From: Sphingobacteriaceae bacterium UBA2059
Lineage (GTDB): Bacteria > Bacteroidota > Bacteroidia > Sphingobacteriales > Sphingobacteriaceae
Assembly (NCBI GenBank): GCA_002332615.1
Contig: DDAL01000014.1
Coordinates: 15,858 to 31,468 of the forward strand
Length of the DNA: 15,611 bases
Reading direction: 5' to 3'
Notes under the pieces: model-generated
The model's database searches: none
Told to the model about the DNA's origin: nothing
The model's input: only the letters and a program-made list of their open reading frames with translations
Position numbers and translations under genes: made by a program
Shown here: positions 7,115 through 14,867 of the stretch, piece after piece
Layout of the letters: each line of letters opens with the position of its first letter
Position numbering within the stretch: position 1 is the first letter of the stretch

Positions 7115-8065
7115 ATGAAAAGACTTAAGATTTTTACGTGGCACATTCATGGCAGTTATTTATTTTATCTATCAAAGGGTAATTACGATTTATATATTCC
7201 CACTAACGCTCAAAAAACAGAAGGGTATTATGGCAGGGGTAAAACCTTCCCGTTTGGTGATAATGTGATAGAAGTGCCTGCAGAGTCCGTAAAGGACGTG
7301 GAGTTTGACTGCATCCTTTTTCAAAGCAATGCAAACTATCTTAAGGACCAGTATGAGGTACTGTCAGAAAAGCAACGTGAGCTGCCTAAGATCTACCTGG
7401 AACATGATCCTCCCAGGCAGCACCCTACAGATACAAAGCATGTAGTGGACGATCCGAATATACCCATAGTGCATGTAACTCACTTTAACCGTCTTATGTG
7501 GGATAATAACCGTTCACCCGCAACGGTTATAGAACATGGTGTAATGGATGCCGGAGTTGAGTATTCGGGTGAAAAGGCTAAAGGCATTGTGGTTATAAAC
7601 AACCTGCCCAGCCGAGGGCGCCTGCTCGGTCTGGATATTTTTCTGGAAGTGCGCAAGCATGTGCCTTTAGATCTTATAGGCATTGGCACTGGCGATCTGG
7701 GCTTAGGAGAAGTGCTACACCCTCAATTACCCGAGTTTACCAGCAAATACAGGTTCTTCTTCAACCCAATACGCTATACCAGCCACGGGCTTGCTGTATG
7801 CGAAGCAATGATGCAGGGCATCCCGTTTGTCGGGCTGGCAACTACCGAAATGCCTATAGTGATCAATAACGGCGTTAATGGCTTTATACACACCGATACC
7901 AGGTGGCTGATAGATAAGATGAACATGCTTCTTGAGGATAAGGAACTGGCGCGTAGAATAGGCGACGAGGGTCGTAAAACAATGCTTGAGAAATATAATA
8001 TACACAGGTTTGCCCAAGACTGGGAGCGCACCTTTAATGAGGTAATTTCTAATCAAACTAATTAA
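7115..8065 (+). CDS. Short GT4-like glycosyltransferase (GT-B fold)
   Basis: The 316-residue protein is a predicted cytoplasmic GT-B glycosyltransferase that moves a sugar from a nucleotide donor onto an unknown acceptor. The C-terminal donor-binding half is recognisable: a strand region VINNLPSRGRLLGLDIFLEV (160-179), then SHGLAVCEAMMQGIPFVGLA (223-242), NNGVNGF (251-257) and the terminal helices. The second glutamate of the EX7E motif is E230, but the position of the first is T222. The N-terminal half is short, with YLEHDPPRQHP at about 94-104 where the acceptor site would be. Sixteen bases separate it from the next gene. It appears to head a four-gene rightward operon. There is no clear ribosome-binding site or standard promoter. 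Donor and acceptor are unknown. Confidence 0.85.
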   Translation: MKRLKIFTWHIHGSYLFYLSKGNYDLYIPTNAQKTEGYYGRGKTFPFGDNVIEVPAESVKDVEFDCILFQSNANYLKDQYEVLSEKQRELPKIYLEHDPPRQHPTDTKHVVDDPNIPIVHVTHFNRLMWDNNRSPATVIEHGVMDAGVEYSGEKAKGIVVINNLPSRGRLLGLDIFLEVRKHVPLDLIGIGTGDLGLGEVLHPQLPEFTSKYRFFFNPIRYTSHGLAVCEAMMQGIPFVGLATTEMPIVINNGVNGFIHTDTRWLIDKMNMLLEDKELARRIGDEGRKTMLEKYNIHRFAQDWERTFNEVISNQTN

Positions 8066-8081
8066 TCACCTATCGAAAAAC

Positions 8082-9338
8082 ATGAACAGGATTGCACTAA
8101 TAAGTGAGCATGCATCGCCGTTAGCTACTTTGGGAGGAAAAGACAGCGGAGGACAAAATGTTTATGTAGCAGAGTTAGCAAAGCATCTCGTAAAAAAAGG
8201 CTACGTTATTGATATTTTCACCCGCAAGGACAGCAGGCATCAAAAGGAAGTGGTAAGCTGGCTGCCCGGTATAAATGTTATCCACATTAAAGCCGGTCCT
8301 GCAAAAGATATAGCAAAAGAGGAGCTATTTCAGCACATGCCTCAGTTTGTAAGTCAGATGGTATCGTTCATTAACAGCAATCGTATCGATTATACACTCC
8401 TGCATGCGAACTTCTGGATGTCGGGATGGGTAGCCTGCGAAGTAAAGAAGCTATTAAGTATTCCGTTTGTGATAACTTACCATGCGCTCGGATATGTGCG
8501 CAAACAGCATCAAAAAGAGGCAGATAAATTTCCAGAATGCCGTATTGATGTCGAAAAACGCATAGCCTTGGAAGCCGACTACATCGTAGCGGAGTGCCCT
8601 CAGGATAAAAGCGATTTAATTAATTTTTACCAGGCCGATCATGAAAAGATCGTCATTATTCCCTGTGGTTTTAGCCATGAAGAGTTTTTTCCTATCAACA
8701 AGGAGTTTGCACGTAAAAAGCTAAAGCTTCCATTAGATGAAAAGATTATTTTACAATTGGGGCGCATGGTCCCGCGCAAAGGTATCGATAACGTGATACG
8801 TGCCGCCGGAATTCTTAAACGGCAACACGTCAAAACTACGTTGTTAGTAGTAGGCGGCGATTCGGGAGATCTGTCTTCAAGTACCTGTCCCGAACTTGCA
8901 CGTTTGAAAGACATTTCAGCCAGTGAAGAAGTTTCCTCCTCAGTAATTTTTGCAGGCAGCAGGGGCCGCGATCTCCTGAAGTTTTACTATTCGGCTGCAG
9001 ATATTTTTATTACTACTCCCTGGTATGAGCCGTTTGGCATAACACCGCTCGAGGCTATGGCTTGCGGAACGCCCGTTATCGGCGCCAATGTAGGCGGTGT
9101 CAAATACAGTGTGGCCGATGGTGAGACAGGCTTTCTTGTGCCTCCGCATGATCCTTTGGCGCTTGCCGGAAAAATCAAACTACTGATAGAGGATGACAAG
9201 CTGCTTGAGGATATGGGAAAGAATGCATTAAAGCGGGTAAATACTTTGTTTACCTGGGATAAAGTTGCCGATCTTACCGCTTCTATGTATGATGCCGTGA
9301 AGAAAGATCTTTGTAAAAAAGTAAGAAAGGTGGCTTAA
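8082..9338 (+). CDS. GT4 family glycosyltransferase, sucrose-phosphate-synthase/MshA-like
   Basis: This 418-residue retaining GT-B glycosyltransferase probably acts in the cytoplasm or on the inner membrane face. The N-terminal domain opens with a family-typical glycine loop, GGQNVYVAELAKHL (23-36), and VIDIFTRKD (42-50). This style is shared with sucrose (phosphate) synthases and the mycothiol enzyme MshA. The C-terminal domain has LQLGRMVPRKG (225-235), with the expected phosphate-contacting R228 and K233. It also has the complete EX7E motif (E316 to E324) in EPFGITPLEAMACGTPVIG. The length is standard. It follows the previous glycosyltransferase by 16 bases and precedes the HAD phosphatase by six, so cotranscription is likely. 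The substrate cannot be read from the sequence; MshA or sucrose-phosphate synthase identity is not claimed. Confidence 0.9.
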   Translation: MNRIALISEHASPLATLGGKDSGGQNVYVAELAKHLVKKGYVIDIFTRKDSRHQKEVVSWLPGINVIHIKAGPAKDIAKEELFQHMPQFVSQMVSFINSNRIDYTLLHANFWMSGWVACEVKKLLSIPFVITYHALGYVRKQHQKEADKFPECRIDVEKRIALEADYIVAECPQDKSDLINFYQADHEKIVIIPCGFSHEEFFPINKEFARKKLKLPLDEKIILQLGRMVPRKGIDNVIRAAGILKRQHVKTTLLVVGGDSGDLSSSTCPELARLKDISASEEVSSSVIFAGSRGRDLLKFYYSAADIFITTPWYEPFGITPLEAMACGTPVIGANVGGVKYSVADGETGFLVPPHDPLALAGKIKLLIEDDKLLEDMGKNALKRVNTLFTWDKVADLTASMYDAVKKDLCKKVRKVA

Positions 9339-9344
9339 AAGAGA

Positions 9345-9914
9345 ATGAAGAAGGCTATTTTTCTGGATAAAGACGGAACTCTTATTCCTGATATTCCTTA
9401 TAATGTGAAGCCAGAGCTCATAACATTATCGTGCGATAGTGTTGAAGGGCTAAAGCAATTACAAGCTTCTGGCTTCAGACTTATTATTATATCCAACCAG
9501 GCGGGGGTAGCCAGAGGGCTTTTTAAAGAGAAGGAGCTTGAGGCTGTGAAAATGAGAATTAAGGAGCTTTTTCGGAAAGAAGGACTTGAGCTTGATGGAT
9601 TTTATTATTGTCCGCATCATCCTCAGGGAGTTGAACCTAAATTTACTATCAGCTGTGACTGCCGCAAGCCTCAGCCAGGCATGATCCTTCAAGCTGCTCT
9701 GGAGCATTCTGTTGACTTGAAAAAGTCGTGGATGCTGGGTGATATTCTCAATGATGTAGAAGCGGGCAACAGGGCCGGATGTAAGACTGTATTGGTGGAC
9801 AATGGAAATGAAACCGAATGGATACGAAATCCTTATCGTTTTCCTCATTATACCGCATCATCCATTAACGATGCTGCCGCCCATATTATGAGCTCGGAGG
9901 CTGAAAGATTATGA
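9345..9914 (+). CDS. HAD-IIIA phosphatase, GmhB-like (heptose 1,7-bisphosphate 7-phosphatase family)
   Basis: Enzymes of this type remove the 7-phosphate from D-glycero-D-manno-heptose 1,7-bisphosphate during nucleotide-heptose synthesis. The 189-residue length fits GmhB. HAD motif I is DKDGT with nucleophile D8 and acid/base D10. Motif II is in IISNQAGVARG (49-58), and motif III/IV includes R107-K108 and GD at 132-133 with D137. The GmhB-type zinc loop is present: C89-x-H91-H92, then C104-x-C106. That loop separates it from phosphoserine- or sucrose-phosphate-phosphatase-type HADs, although histidinol-phosphate phosphatase shares it. Its stop overlaps the next start as ATGA, so it is probably coupled to the GT9 gene. 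Heptose specificity is inferred from the zinc loop and the two GT9 neighbours; no other heptose-pathway enzyme is present here. Confidence 0.88.
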   Translation: MKKAIFLDKDGTLIPDIPYNVKPELITLSCDSVEGLKQLQASGFRLIIISNQAGVARGLFKEKELEAVKMRIKELFRKEGLELDGFYYCPHHPQGVEPKFTISCDCRKPQPGMILQAALEHSVDLKKSWMLGDILNDVEAGNRAGCKTVLVDNGNETEWIRNPYRFPHYTASSINDAAAHIMSSEAERL

Positions 9915-11059
9915 ACGATGCGTGGAGCGCCTGCAAAAATATACTATGTATCCGCGCCGACAACATGGGCGACGTGCTCATGTCATCGCCGGCTATTCGG
10001 GCGCTGAAACAGCACACCGGCGCCAAGATCACTCTCCTTACTTCGTGTATGGGATCTCCTATAGCCGGTTACCTGGCAGATATTGACGAAGTAATTTCTA
10101 TTAACCTCCCCTGGGTGCAATCCAAGGAGGCACTTGCCTCTAATACTTTTTTGGAAGTTTTAAACCGCCTGAGAGGCTTCAACTTTGATGCAGCAGTTAT
10201 ATTCTCTGTATACAGTCAGAATATTTTACCTTCAGCCTTGTTGACATTCCTTGCTAACATACCTTTAAGACTTGCTTATTGTCGAGAGAACCCCTATGAA
10301 CTGCTTACTCACTGGGTTCCGGACGAAGAGCCTTATACTTTAGTAAAGCATCAGGTGCAGCGCGATATGGACTTGATTTCCAGTATCGGAGTGAAAGCGG
10401 AATCAGATATTATTGAGCTGACCCTTCCCGCTCAGTCGGCCGGAACTCTGAGAGAAAAATTGCTTCAGCGGAAGCTGAATGAGAAACCATGGGTGGTTCT
10501 GCATGCAGGAGTGAGCGAGTTAAAGCGACAGTACCCTGAGCATTTGTGGGTGGAAGCGGCAAAAGGTCTGATCAGTCAAACAGGCTACAATATCATCCTC
10601 ACCGGTTCGAAATTCGAAAAAAGGTTAACGCAGAGGCTGGCAGCGGCTATAGGTAATGAAGCGCATGCCGCAGGCGGACTATTCAGCCTGAGCGAATTTT
10701 GTACCCTTGTTAAACAGGCGCCTTTGGTACTGTCTGTAAATACAGGCACCATTCATGTTGCTGCAGCGACAAAAACTCCGCAAGTGGTACTCTATGCAAA
10801 GACCAATCCTCAGCATTTTCCATGGAAAGGAAGGGGTAAAGTTTTGTGCTTTGATGTGCTTCCCGACTTAAAAAGTAAAAATGAAGTTATCCGTTATGTG
10901 GATAAAGTATGGTCGAAAGAGGTAACACCTGCGGTTGATCCTAGCCTTATAGTAGCCCATGCCTTGGATATACTCAAAGGTAATATCAAACTTATACCTC
11001 AAATGCCGAAAGAGTTTCTTCCAGAGCATTTGCCACCCTTTCAAAGTCGGGAGTTTTAG
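9911..11059 (+). CDS. Glycosyltransferase family 9 protein (ADP-heptose transferase-like)
   Basis: GT9 enzymes such as WaaC, WaaF and RfaQ add heptose to a growing glycan, usually the lipopolysaccharide core, on the cytoplasmic face. This 382-residue protein has the N-terminal signature RADNMGDVLMSSPAIRALK (15-33) with the conserved aspartate D21. The linker strand VVLHAGVSELKRQYPE (195-210) follows. The donor-site segment VNTGTIHVAAATKTPQVVLY (276-295) replaces the more usual D-S-G-P-M-H with N-T-G-T-I-H. The start overlaps the phosphatase stop by four bases (ATGA). The last 23 residues lie in a 68-bp overlap with the convergent GT9 gene and look like an unconstrained extension past the normal family end. 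GT9 membership is firm; heptose as donor is inferred. Confidence 0.92.
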   Translation: MNDAWSACKNILCIRADNMGDVLMSSPAIRALKQHTGAKITLLTSCMGSPIAGYLADIDEVISINLPWVQSKEALASNTFLEVLNRLRGFNFDAAVIFSVYSQNILPSALLTFLANIPLRLAYCRENPYELLTHWVPDEEPYTLVKHQVQRDMDLISSIGVKAESDIIELTLPAQSAGTLREKLLQRKLNEKPWVVLHAGVSELKRQYPEHLWVEAAKGLISQTGYNIILTGSKFEKRLTQRLAAAIGNEAHAAGGLFSLSEFCTLVKQAPLVLSVNTGTIHVAAATKTPQVVLYAKTNPQHFPWKGRGKVLCFDVLPDLKSKNEVIRYVDKVWSKEVTPAVDPSLIVAHALDILKGNIKLIPQMPKEFLPEHLPPFQSREF

Positions 11060-11987
11060 TCCAGTCTATTACTAAGTGAAGTTTCCTGTTAGTCTGCGCC
11101 CACCGCTCGGGCTCACCGTCCATGCTTATAACCACACTTTTCAACTTAAGGGCCGATGCAATGTGCGAAACGCCCGTGCAGTTAGATATAAGTGCAAAAG
11201 CATTTTCTAACAGTGCAGCAACAGCGCCCAAACTTGTTTTCCCGGCAGCGACAAGGGGACTGTATTTCATTTTCTCTCTCACTTCATTTACAATTGCTAA
11301 CTCTTCTGCAGTGCCCGTAATAACTACTTTCAGACCTTTTTCACAGCACCTGTCTGCAAGGGCGGCAAAGTACTCCGTAGGCCACTGTCGCCAGGATCCT
11401 CTTGATCCGGGATGTACACATACATAAGAGCCTGCCCTGAGATTAAGATTTAACTGTTCAAGGTCCTGCCTGTCCTGATCATAAACAGGAAATTCAAGCT
11501 GTGTTCCGCAGCTTTCAATTCCCATGCTTTCGGTCAGTTTTAGGTGACGCTCAATTTCCGATCCGTAATTAGGGTAAGGTAAAAACAATTCGCTATCGGG
11601 GCAGTAATCGTTTGGCGGACAGAAGCCTGCTGTAAACCTTGCAGCAAAGAGTTCGATCATCGGATTTACCAGTGTGCCATTTCCCTGCATCTGAAGAGCA
11701 AGATCAAAACGTTCGCGTTGTACTGCGCCTAAGAAGCGCGTAAATCCTTTGGCATCAACCGCCTGCTCAGGAAGTCCCGGATAGCCCGGAAAATGTATGA
11801 AACGATTAAAGTAAGCCGGAAAGCGCCCCGTCAGTGTACTAGCCCAGGGCAAGCCTGCAATCACTATTTCCGCGTCGGGGTACTGATTGCGCAAAGCCCG
11901 GACAGCCGGTATACTGCATAACACATCGCCCAGCTGCAGCGCCCTGAAAAGTATTATCTTCCTTATGTTTTTAAGCGGGAGATCCAT
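10992..11987 (-). CDS. Glycosyltransferase family 9 protein (ADP-heptose transferase-like)
   Basis: This second GT9 enzyme of the window has 331 residues and is only distantly similar to the other one. Landmarks are FRALQLGDVLCSIPAVRALR (14-33) with D21, the mid-domain strand VHPGSRGSWRQWP (191-203), VVITGTAEE (221-229) and the donor-site region SNCTGVSHIASALKLKSVVI (268-287). It is the last gene of the leftward set, starting two bases after the GT2 stop. Its C-terminal helix (about 311-331, ending SAFEV) lies within the antisense overlap with the convergent GT9 gene. That segment has a regular amphipathic pattern, which suggests that this strand is the one under coding constraint there. No transmembrane segment is seen. 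The sugar donor is probably a nucleotide-heptose but is unproven. Confidence 0.92.
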   Translation of the reverse strand: MDLPLKNIRKIILFRALQLGDVLCSIPAVRALRNQYPDAEIVIAGLPWASTLTGRFPAYFNRFIHFPGYPGLPEQAVDAKGFTRFLGAVQRERFDLALQMQGNGTLVNPMIELFAARFTAGFCPPNDYCPDSELFLPYPNYGSEIERHLKLTESMGIESCGTQLEFPVYDQDRQDLEQLNLNLRAGSYVCVHPGSRGSWRQWPTEYFAALADRCCEKGLKVVITGTAEELAIVNEVREKMKYSPLVAAGKTSLGAVAALLENAFALISNCTGVSHIASALKLKSVVISMDGEPERWAQTNRKLHLVIDWTKTPDFERVANALEETLSAFEV

Positions 11988-11989
11988 AG

Positions 11990-12946
11990 TTATATAAAAA
12001 GTACACGATATTTAAATGCTCCGTAAAACTGCCAGTAAACAGACAAAAACGGGATGGCAAAGGAGGTAACAATCATTTCAGTAATGTGCCTGCCCGAGTG
12101 AGACGTTCCGCGGAGTCTTCTATAAGCAAAGGAGAGTACCAATACCAGGAACAAAATTAAAAATGAAAGAGTAGCCTGCCATTTAGAACTCAAAATACAA
12201 ACTAAAAGGCCGAAAAATGAAAGTACAATCAGATAATAATTTAACGGTGCTTTTGATTTTATACGCTCCTTATAAAGATGAGGGAACTTCTTATAAAGCA
12301 AGGCATTAAATATCCCTTTCTTTTGCTCTTTCATGCTTACGCCAAAAGGTGCCTTTCTAACCGGATGAACTACCAATGCCTCAGTCTTGTAGATTGGTAT
12401 GCCCTTGGTTAGCAACTTAAAATGCAGGTCACTATCCTCGCGCCAAGCCATAAAGAAGCGTTCATCGAAGCCTCCGGTTTCAATCAAAGCACGCCTGGTA
12501 ACTGCACAGTTTGCCGTAATAAATTCGGCGCGCTCCAAGCCGTTGGTGTTCAGTTCAAAATCCGTGGGCCGGTCGGGTAGTGGTACAATAACCCGACCGG
12601 TATAAGCCACAAGTTCTTCGCCGTTGAATGAGTGCCATAGTTTGCTTAGCCAGTCCGGGTCAGGAAGCGTATCATCATCGGTAAAAGCAATCAGCTGTCC
12701 TTTAGCATGCTTCCAGCCATAATTTCGTGCAGCCGCCGGACCGCCCTTTTTACTTAGAGGCATAAAGTTAACCTGCCTGCCATAGCGTTCAAGCAGGCTT
12801 GCGGTCGCTTCATCAGGTCCGTCGCTTACAACAATTACCTCATACTCGTCTTTGCTGAAGTGTTGAGCCATTAGGGCATCAATACACTTCTTTAATAAAT
12901 CCGGCCGTCGGTAGGTAGGTACAACAACAGATACTTTTTTATCCAT
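11990..12946 (-). CDS. Membrane-anchored family 2 glycosyltransferase
   Basis: The 318-residue protein has an N-terminal GT-A domain that opens VSVVVPTYRRPDLLKKCIDA (5-24). The nucleotide-sugar/metal motif is the aspartate triplet D90-D92 in FTDDDTLPDPDW, preceded by GGPAAARNYG (68-77). The acceptor/base segment is WREDSDLHFKL (168-178), with the E170-D171 pair. After about residue 230 it has hydrophobic segments at roughly 236-254, 258-274 and 291-308, placing the catalytic domain at the cytoplasmic membrane. Its start overlaps the carbamoyltransferase stop by eight bases, and its stop is two bases from the following GT9 start. The three leftward genes are therefore almost certainly one transcript. 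Sugar and acceptor are unknown. Confidence 0.93.
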   Translation of the reverse strand: MDKKVSVVVPTYRRPDLLKKCIDALMAQHFSKDEYEVIVVSDGPDEATASLLERYGRQVNFMPLSKKGGPAAARNYGWKHAKGQLIAFTDDDTLPDPDWLSKLWHSFNGEELVAYTGRVIVPLPDRPTDFELNTNGLERAEFITANCAVTRRALIETGGFDERFFMAWREDSDLHFKLLTKGIPIYKTEALVVHPVRKAPFGVSMKEQKKGIFNALLYKKFPHLYKERIKSKAPLNYYLIVLSFFGLLVCILSSKWQATLSFLILFLVLVLSFAYRRLRGTSHSGRHITEMIVTSFAIPFLSVYWQFYGAFKYRVLFI

Positions 12947-14660
12947 TTTCCTTTTCTATTAGAAACGAGCCTATGACTAAGGCATCAAAAGGCGACGTCC
13001 AAAAACATTCAACGGCATCTCTTGGCGAACATACAATAGGTTTGCCGAGGGTATTGAAAGATGTATTTACGAGTACAGGTACGCCCGTACGCTTCTTGAA
13101 AGCTTTCAGGAGCTTATGGTAAGCGGGATGTTGCTGCTCGTTAACGGTCTGTATGCGTGCAGTGCCATCCACATGCCTTACCGCTGGTATCCTGTCGGCT
13201 TTATCAGGCTGAACATTATACACAAACAACATAAAGGGCGAGTAGGATGCCCCTTCAAACCATTCGCCTGCATCCTCCTCCAGTACTACGGGAGCTACCG
13301 GACGAAAGTCTTCACGATCCTTTACCTCATTGAGCCTGGCCTGCATTTCAGGACTGATAGGCGAGGCAAGTATAGAGCGGCTTCCCAGCGCGCGCGGAGC
13401 AAACTCCATGCGGCCCTGATACCAACCTATTATTTTATTTTCAGCCAATATTTCTGCCGTTTCCTCAGCAACATCGCTCATTTTTTTATAAGGCACCTTG
13501 GCCCACTTTAAAAACTTTTCGATCTCAGCATCCTCGTATCCCGGGCCCCAGTATACGTGGTCCATCACAAAAGATTTGGCAGCCGGTTTACGCTCTTGTA
13601 TATCTACCCATTGTGCAGCACCCAGTGCTGTGCCCGAATCGCCGGCGGCAGGCTGTACCCAAACATTCTTAAACGCACTTTTATCACGTATACGAGCGTT
13701 TAAAACACAGTTGAGAGCCACGCCGCCTGCCAGGCAAAGGTTGTCTTCTCCGGTTTCTTTATGAAGCCAGCCTGTAAGCTCCAGCACGCTCTCTTCGAGT
13801 GCCTTCTGCAATGAGTGTGCTATGTTAAAATGATGCGCCCCGAACTCTTCATGCCTCAGCCGGGCAGGACCGAAGCGTTCGGTAAAGTTTTGATTGGTAA
13901 TGGTATACTGTCCGTTTTTGCCGAGCTGGATCATTTCGCGAAAATCTTTCAAAAAAACAGGTTCGCCATAAGAAGCAAGGGCCATTACCTTATACTCGTC
14001 CGATGAGTGGAGGAAGCCCAAATAGGTAGTAACATCCTCATACAGGAGCCCCAGTGAGTGCGGCATGTTGACCTGGCCTACACGGTTCAGTTCATTTCCG
14101 GCTCCAATATTATAGGTAGTAGTGGCAAGTTCACCGCGACCGTCAATGGTCATTACTGCGGCACGTTCAAAGGGGGATGGAAAGTAAGCACTCGCTGCAT
14201 GCGAAACATGATGCTCTACAAAGTGCCATTTAAAGTCATCGGTTTTAGCGCCTTTAAAGCGTCTCTGCAAATGATGCGGGTAGCCGTCTATAAGCTGTGC
14301 AGGTGCGTTGATTATTGAGGAGAGAAAAAGAGGATCCCAGGGAGAACGAAAGTCTTGGCCCGCAGGCGTGCCAAACAAGGGAATCTCGATACCTGCTTTT
14401 CCTTTATAGTCATCGGTTAATAATAAATTCGGATCAAACGAATACGCTATGTGATCTACATCACTTAACTGAATGCCTGCCACCTTAAGACAGTAATCGA
14501 TAGCATGAAAGGGAAGCTCCCAGGTAGAAAAAGGGACGGGGCGCTTGCCGTGCTTAATGTGCGTAAAGCGTTCGTCTTCGGCAGCTGCCAGTAATACGCC
14601 ATCTTTTAATATACAAGCTGCAGAATCATGAAATACTGCGTTAATTCCTAAAACGTACAT
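12939..14660 (-). CDS. O-carbamoyltransferase, NodU/CmcH/TobZ family
   Basis: Enzymes of this family use carbamoyl phosphate and ATP, via carbamoyladenylate, to carbamoylate hydroxyl groups on sugars and natural products. Both domains are intact in 573 residues. The N-terminal Kae1-like domain begins LGINAVFHDSAACILKDG (4-21). The metal-binding HHVSH runs 150-154 (H150 and H154), followed by MTIDGRGE with D173. AGGVALNCVLN (311-321) and PAAGDSGTALGAA (337-349, D341) complete the nucleotide site. The C-terminal YrdC-like domain has GWYQGRMEFAPRALGSRS (412-429), DFRPVAPVV (451-459) and VNTSFN (531-536). It heads the leftward set with GT2 and GT9. The acceptor is probably a sugar of the glycan made by this locus; which one is not known. 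Confidence 0.95.
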   Translation of the reverse strand: MYVLGINAVFHDSAACILKDGVLLAAAEDERFTHIKHGKRPVPFSTWELPFHAIDYCLKVAGIQLSDVDHIAYSFDPNLLLTDDYKGKAGIEIPLFGTPAGQDFRSPWDPLFLSSIINAPAQLIDGYPHHLQRRFKGAKTDDFKWHFVEHHVSHAASAYFPSPFERAAVMTIDGRGELATTTYNIGAGNELNRVGQVNMPHSLGLLYEDVTTYLGFLHSSDEYKVMALASYGEPVFLKDFREMIQLGKNGQYTITNQNFTERFGPARLRHEEFGAHHFNIAHSLQKALEESVLELTGWLHKETGEDNLCLAGGVALNCVLNARIRDKSAFKNVWVQPAAGDSGTALGAAQWVDIQERKPAAKSFVMDHVYWGPGYEDAEIEKFLKWAKVPYKKMSDVAEETAEILAENKIIGWYQGRMEFAPRALGSRSILASPISPEMQARLNEVKDREDFRPVAPVVLEEDAGEWFEGASYSPFMLFVYNVQPDKADRIPAVRHVDGTARIQTVNEQQHPAYHKLLKAFKKRTGVPVLVNTSFNTLGKPIVCSPRDAVECFWTSPFDALVIGSFLIEKENG

Positions 14661-14806
14661 GTTTGATCTGGTTGATTAAGATTTATTTTCTTCTAGAATA
14701 CATGTTAAACACCACTTGCATTAAGATGTTTAAAAAGTAAAGAAATTTGCGCCGGGGCAGCGGCCAGAACCTTTTGTGCAAAGAGGCTCAGAAAGAAACT
14801 GTATTT

Positions 14807-14835
14807 AAAAAAAGAAGCCCCTGTAAAGGGGCCTC
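14807..14835 (-). terminator. Intrinsic terminator after the outer-membrane protein gene
   Basis: In the minus direction GAGGCCCC (14828-14835) pairs with GGGGCTTC (14814-14821) around a 6-base loop, with one G-T wobble. It is followed by seven T, complementary to A 14807-14813. It starts 32 bases past the stop at 14868 and isolates this gene from the carbamoyltransferase gene downstream. Confidence 0.85.
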
Positions 14836-14867
14836 ATGCTTATGTATCAATTAAAAAGAACGAACGT

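Noticed and set aside
7727..8056. A 109-codon minus-strand frame inside the first glycosyltransferase gene
   Set aside because: It is antisense to the conserved donor-binding half of the enzyme and has no supporting start signals.
9459..9848. A 129-codon frame on the minus strand across the HAD phosphatase gene
   Set aside because: It is a shadow of a gene whose catalytic and zinc motifs are all visible in the plus frame.
13116..13511. A 131-codon open frame on the plus strand inside the carbamoyltransferase gene
   Set aside because: It is antisense to a fully conserved gene and its translation shows no domain-like pattern; the moderate GC content of the real gene explains its length.
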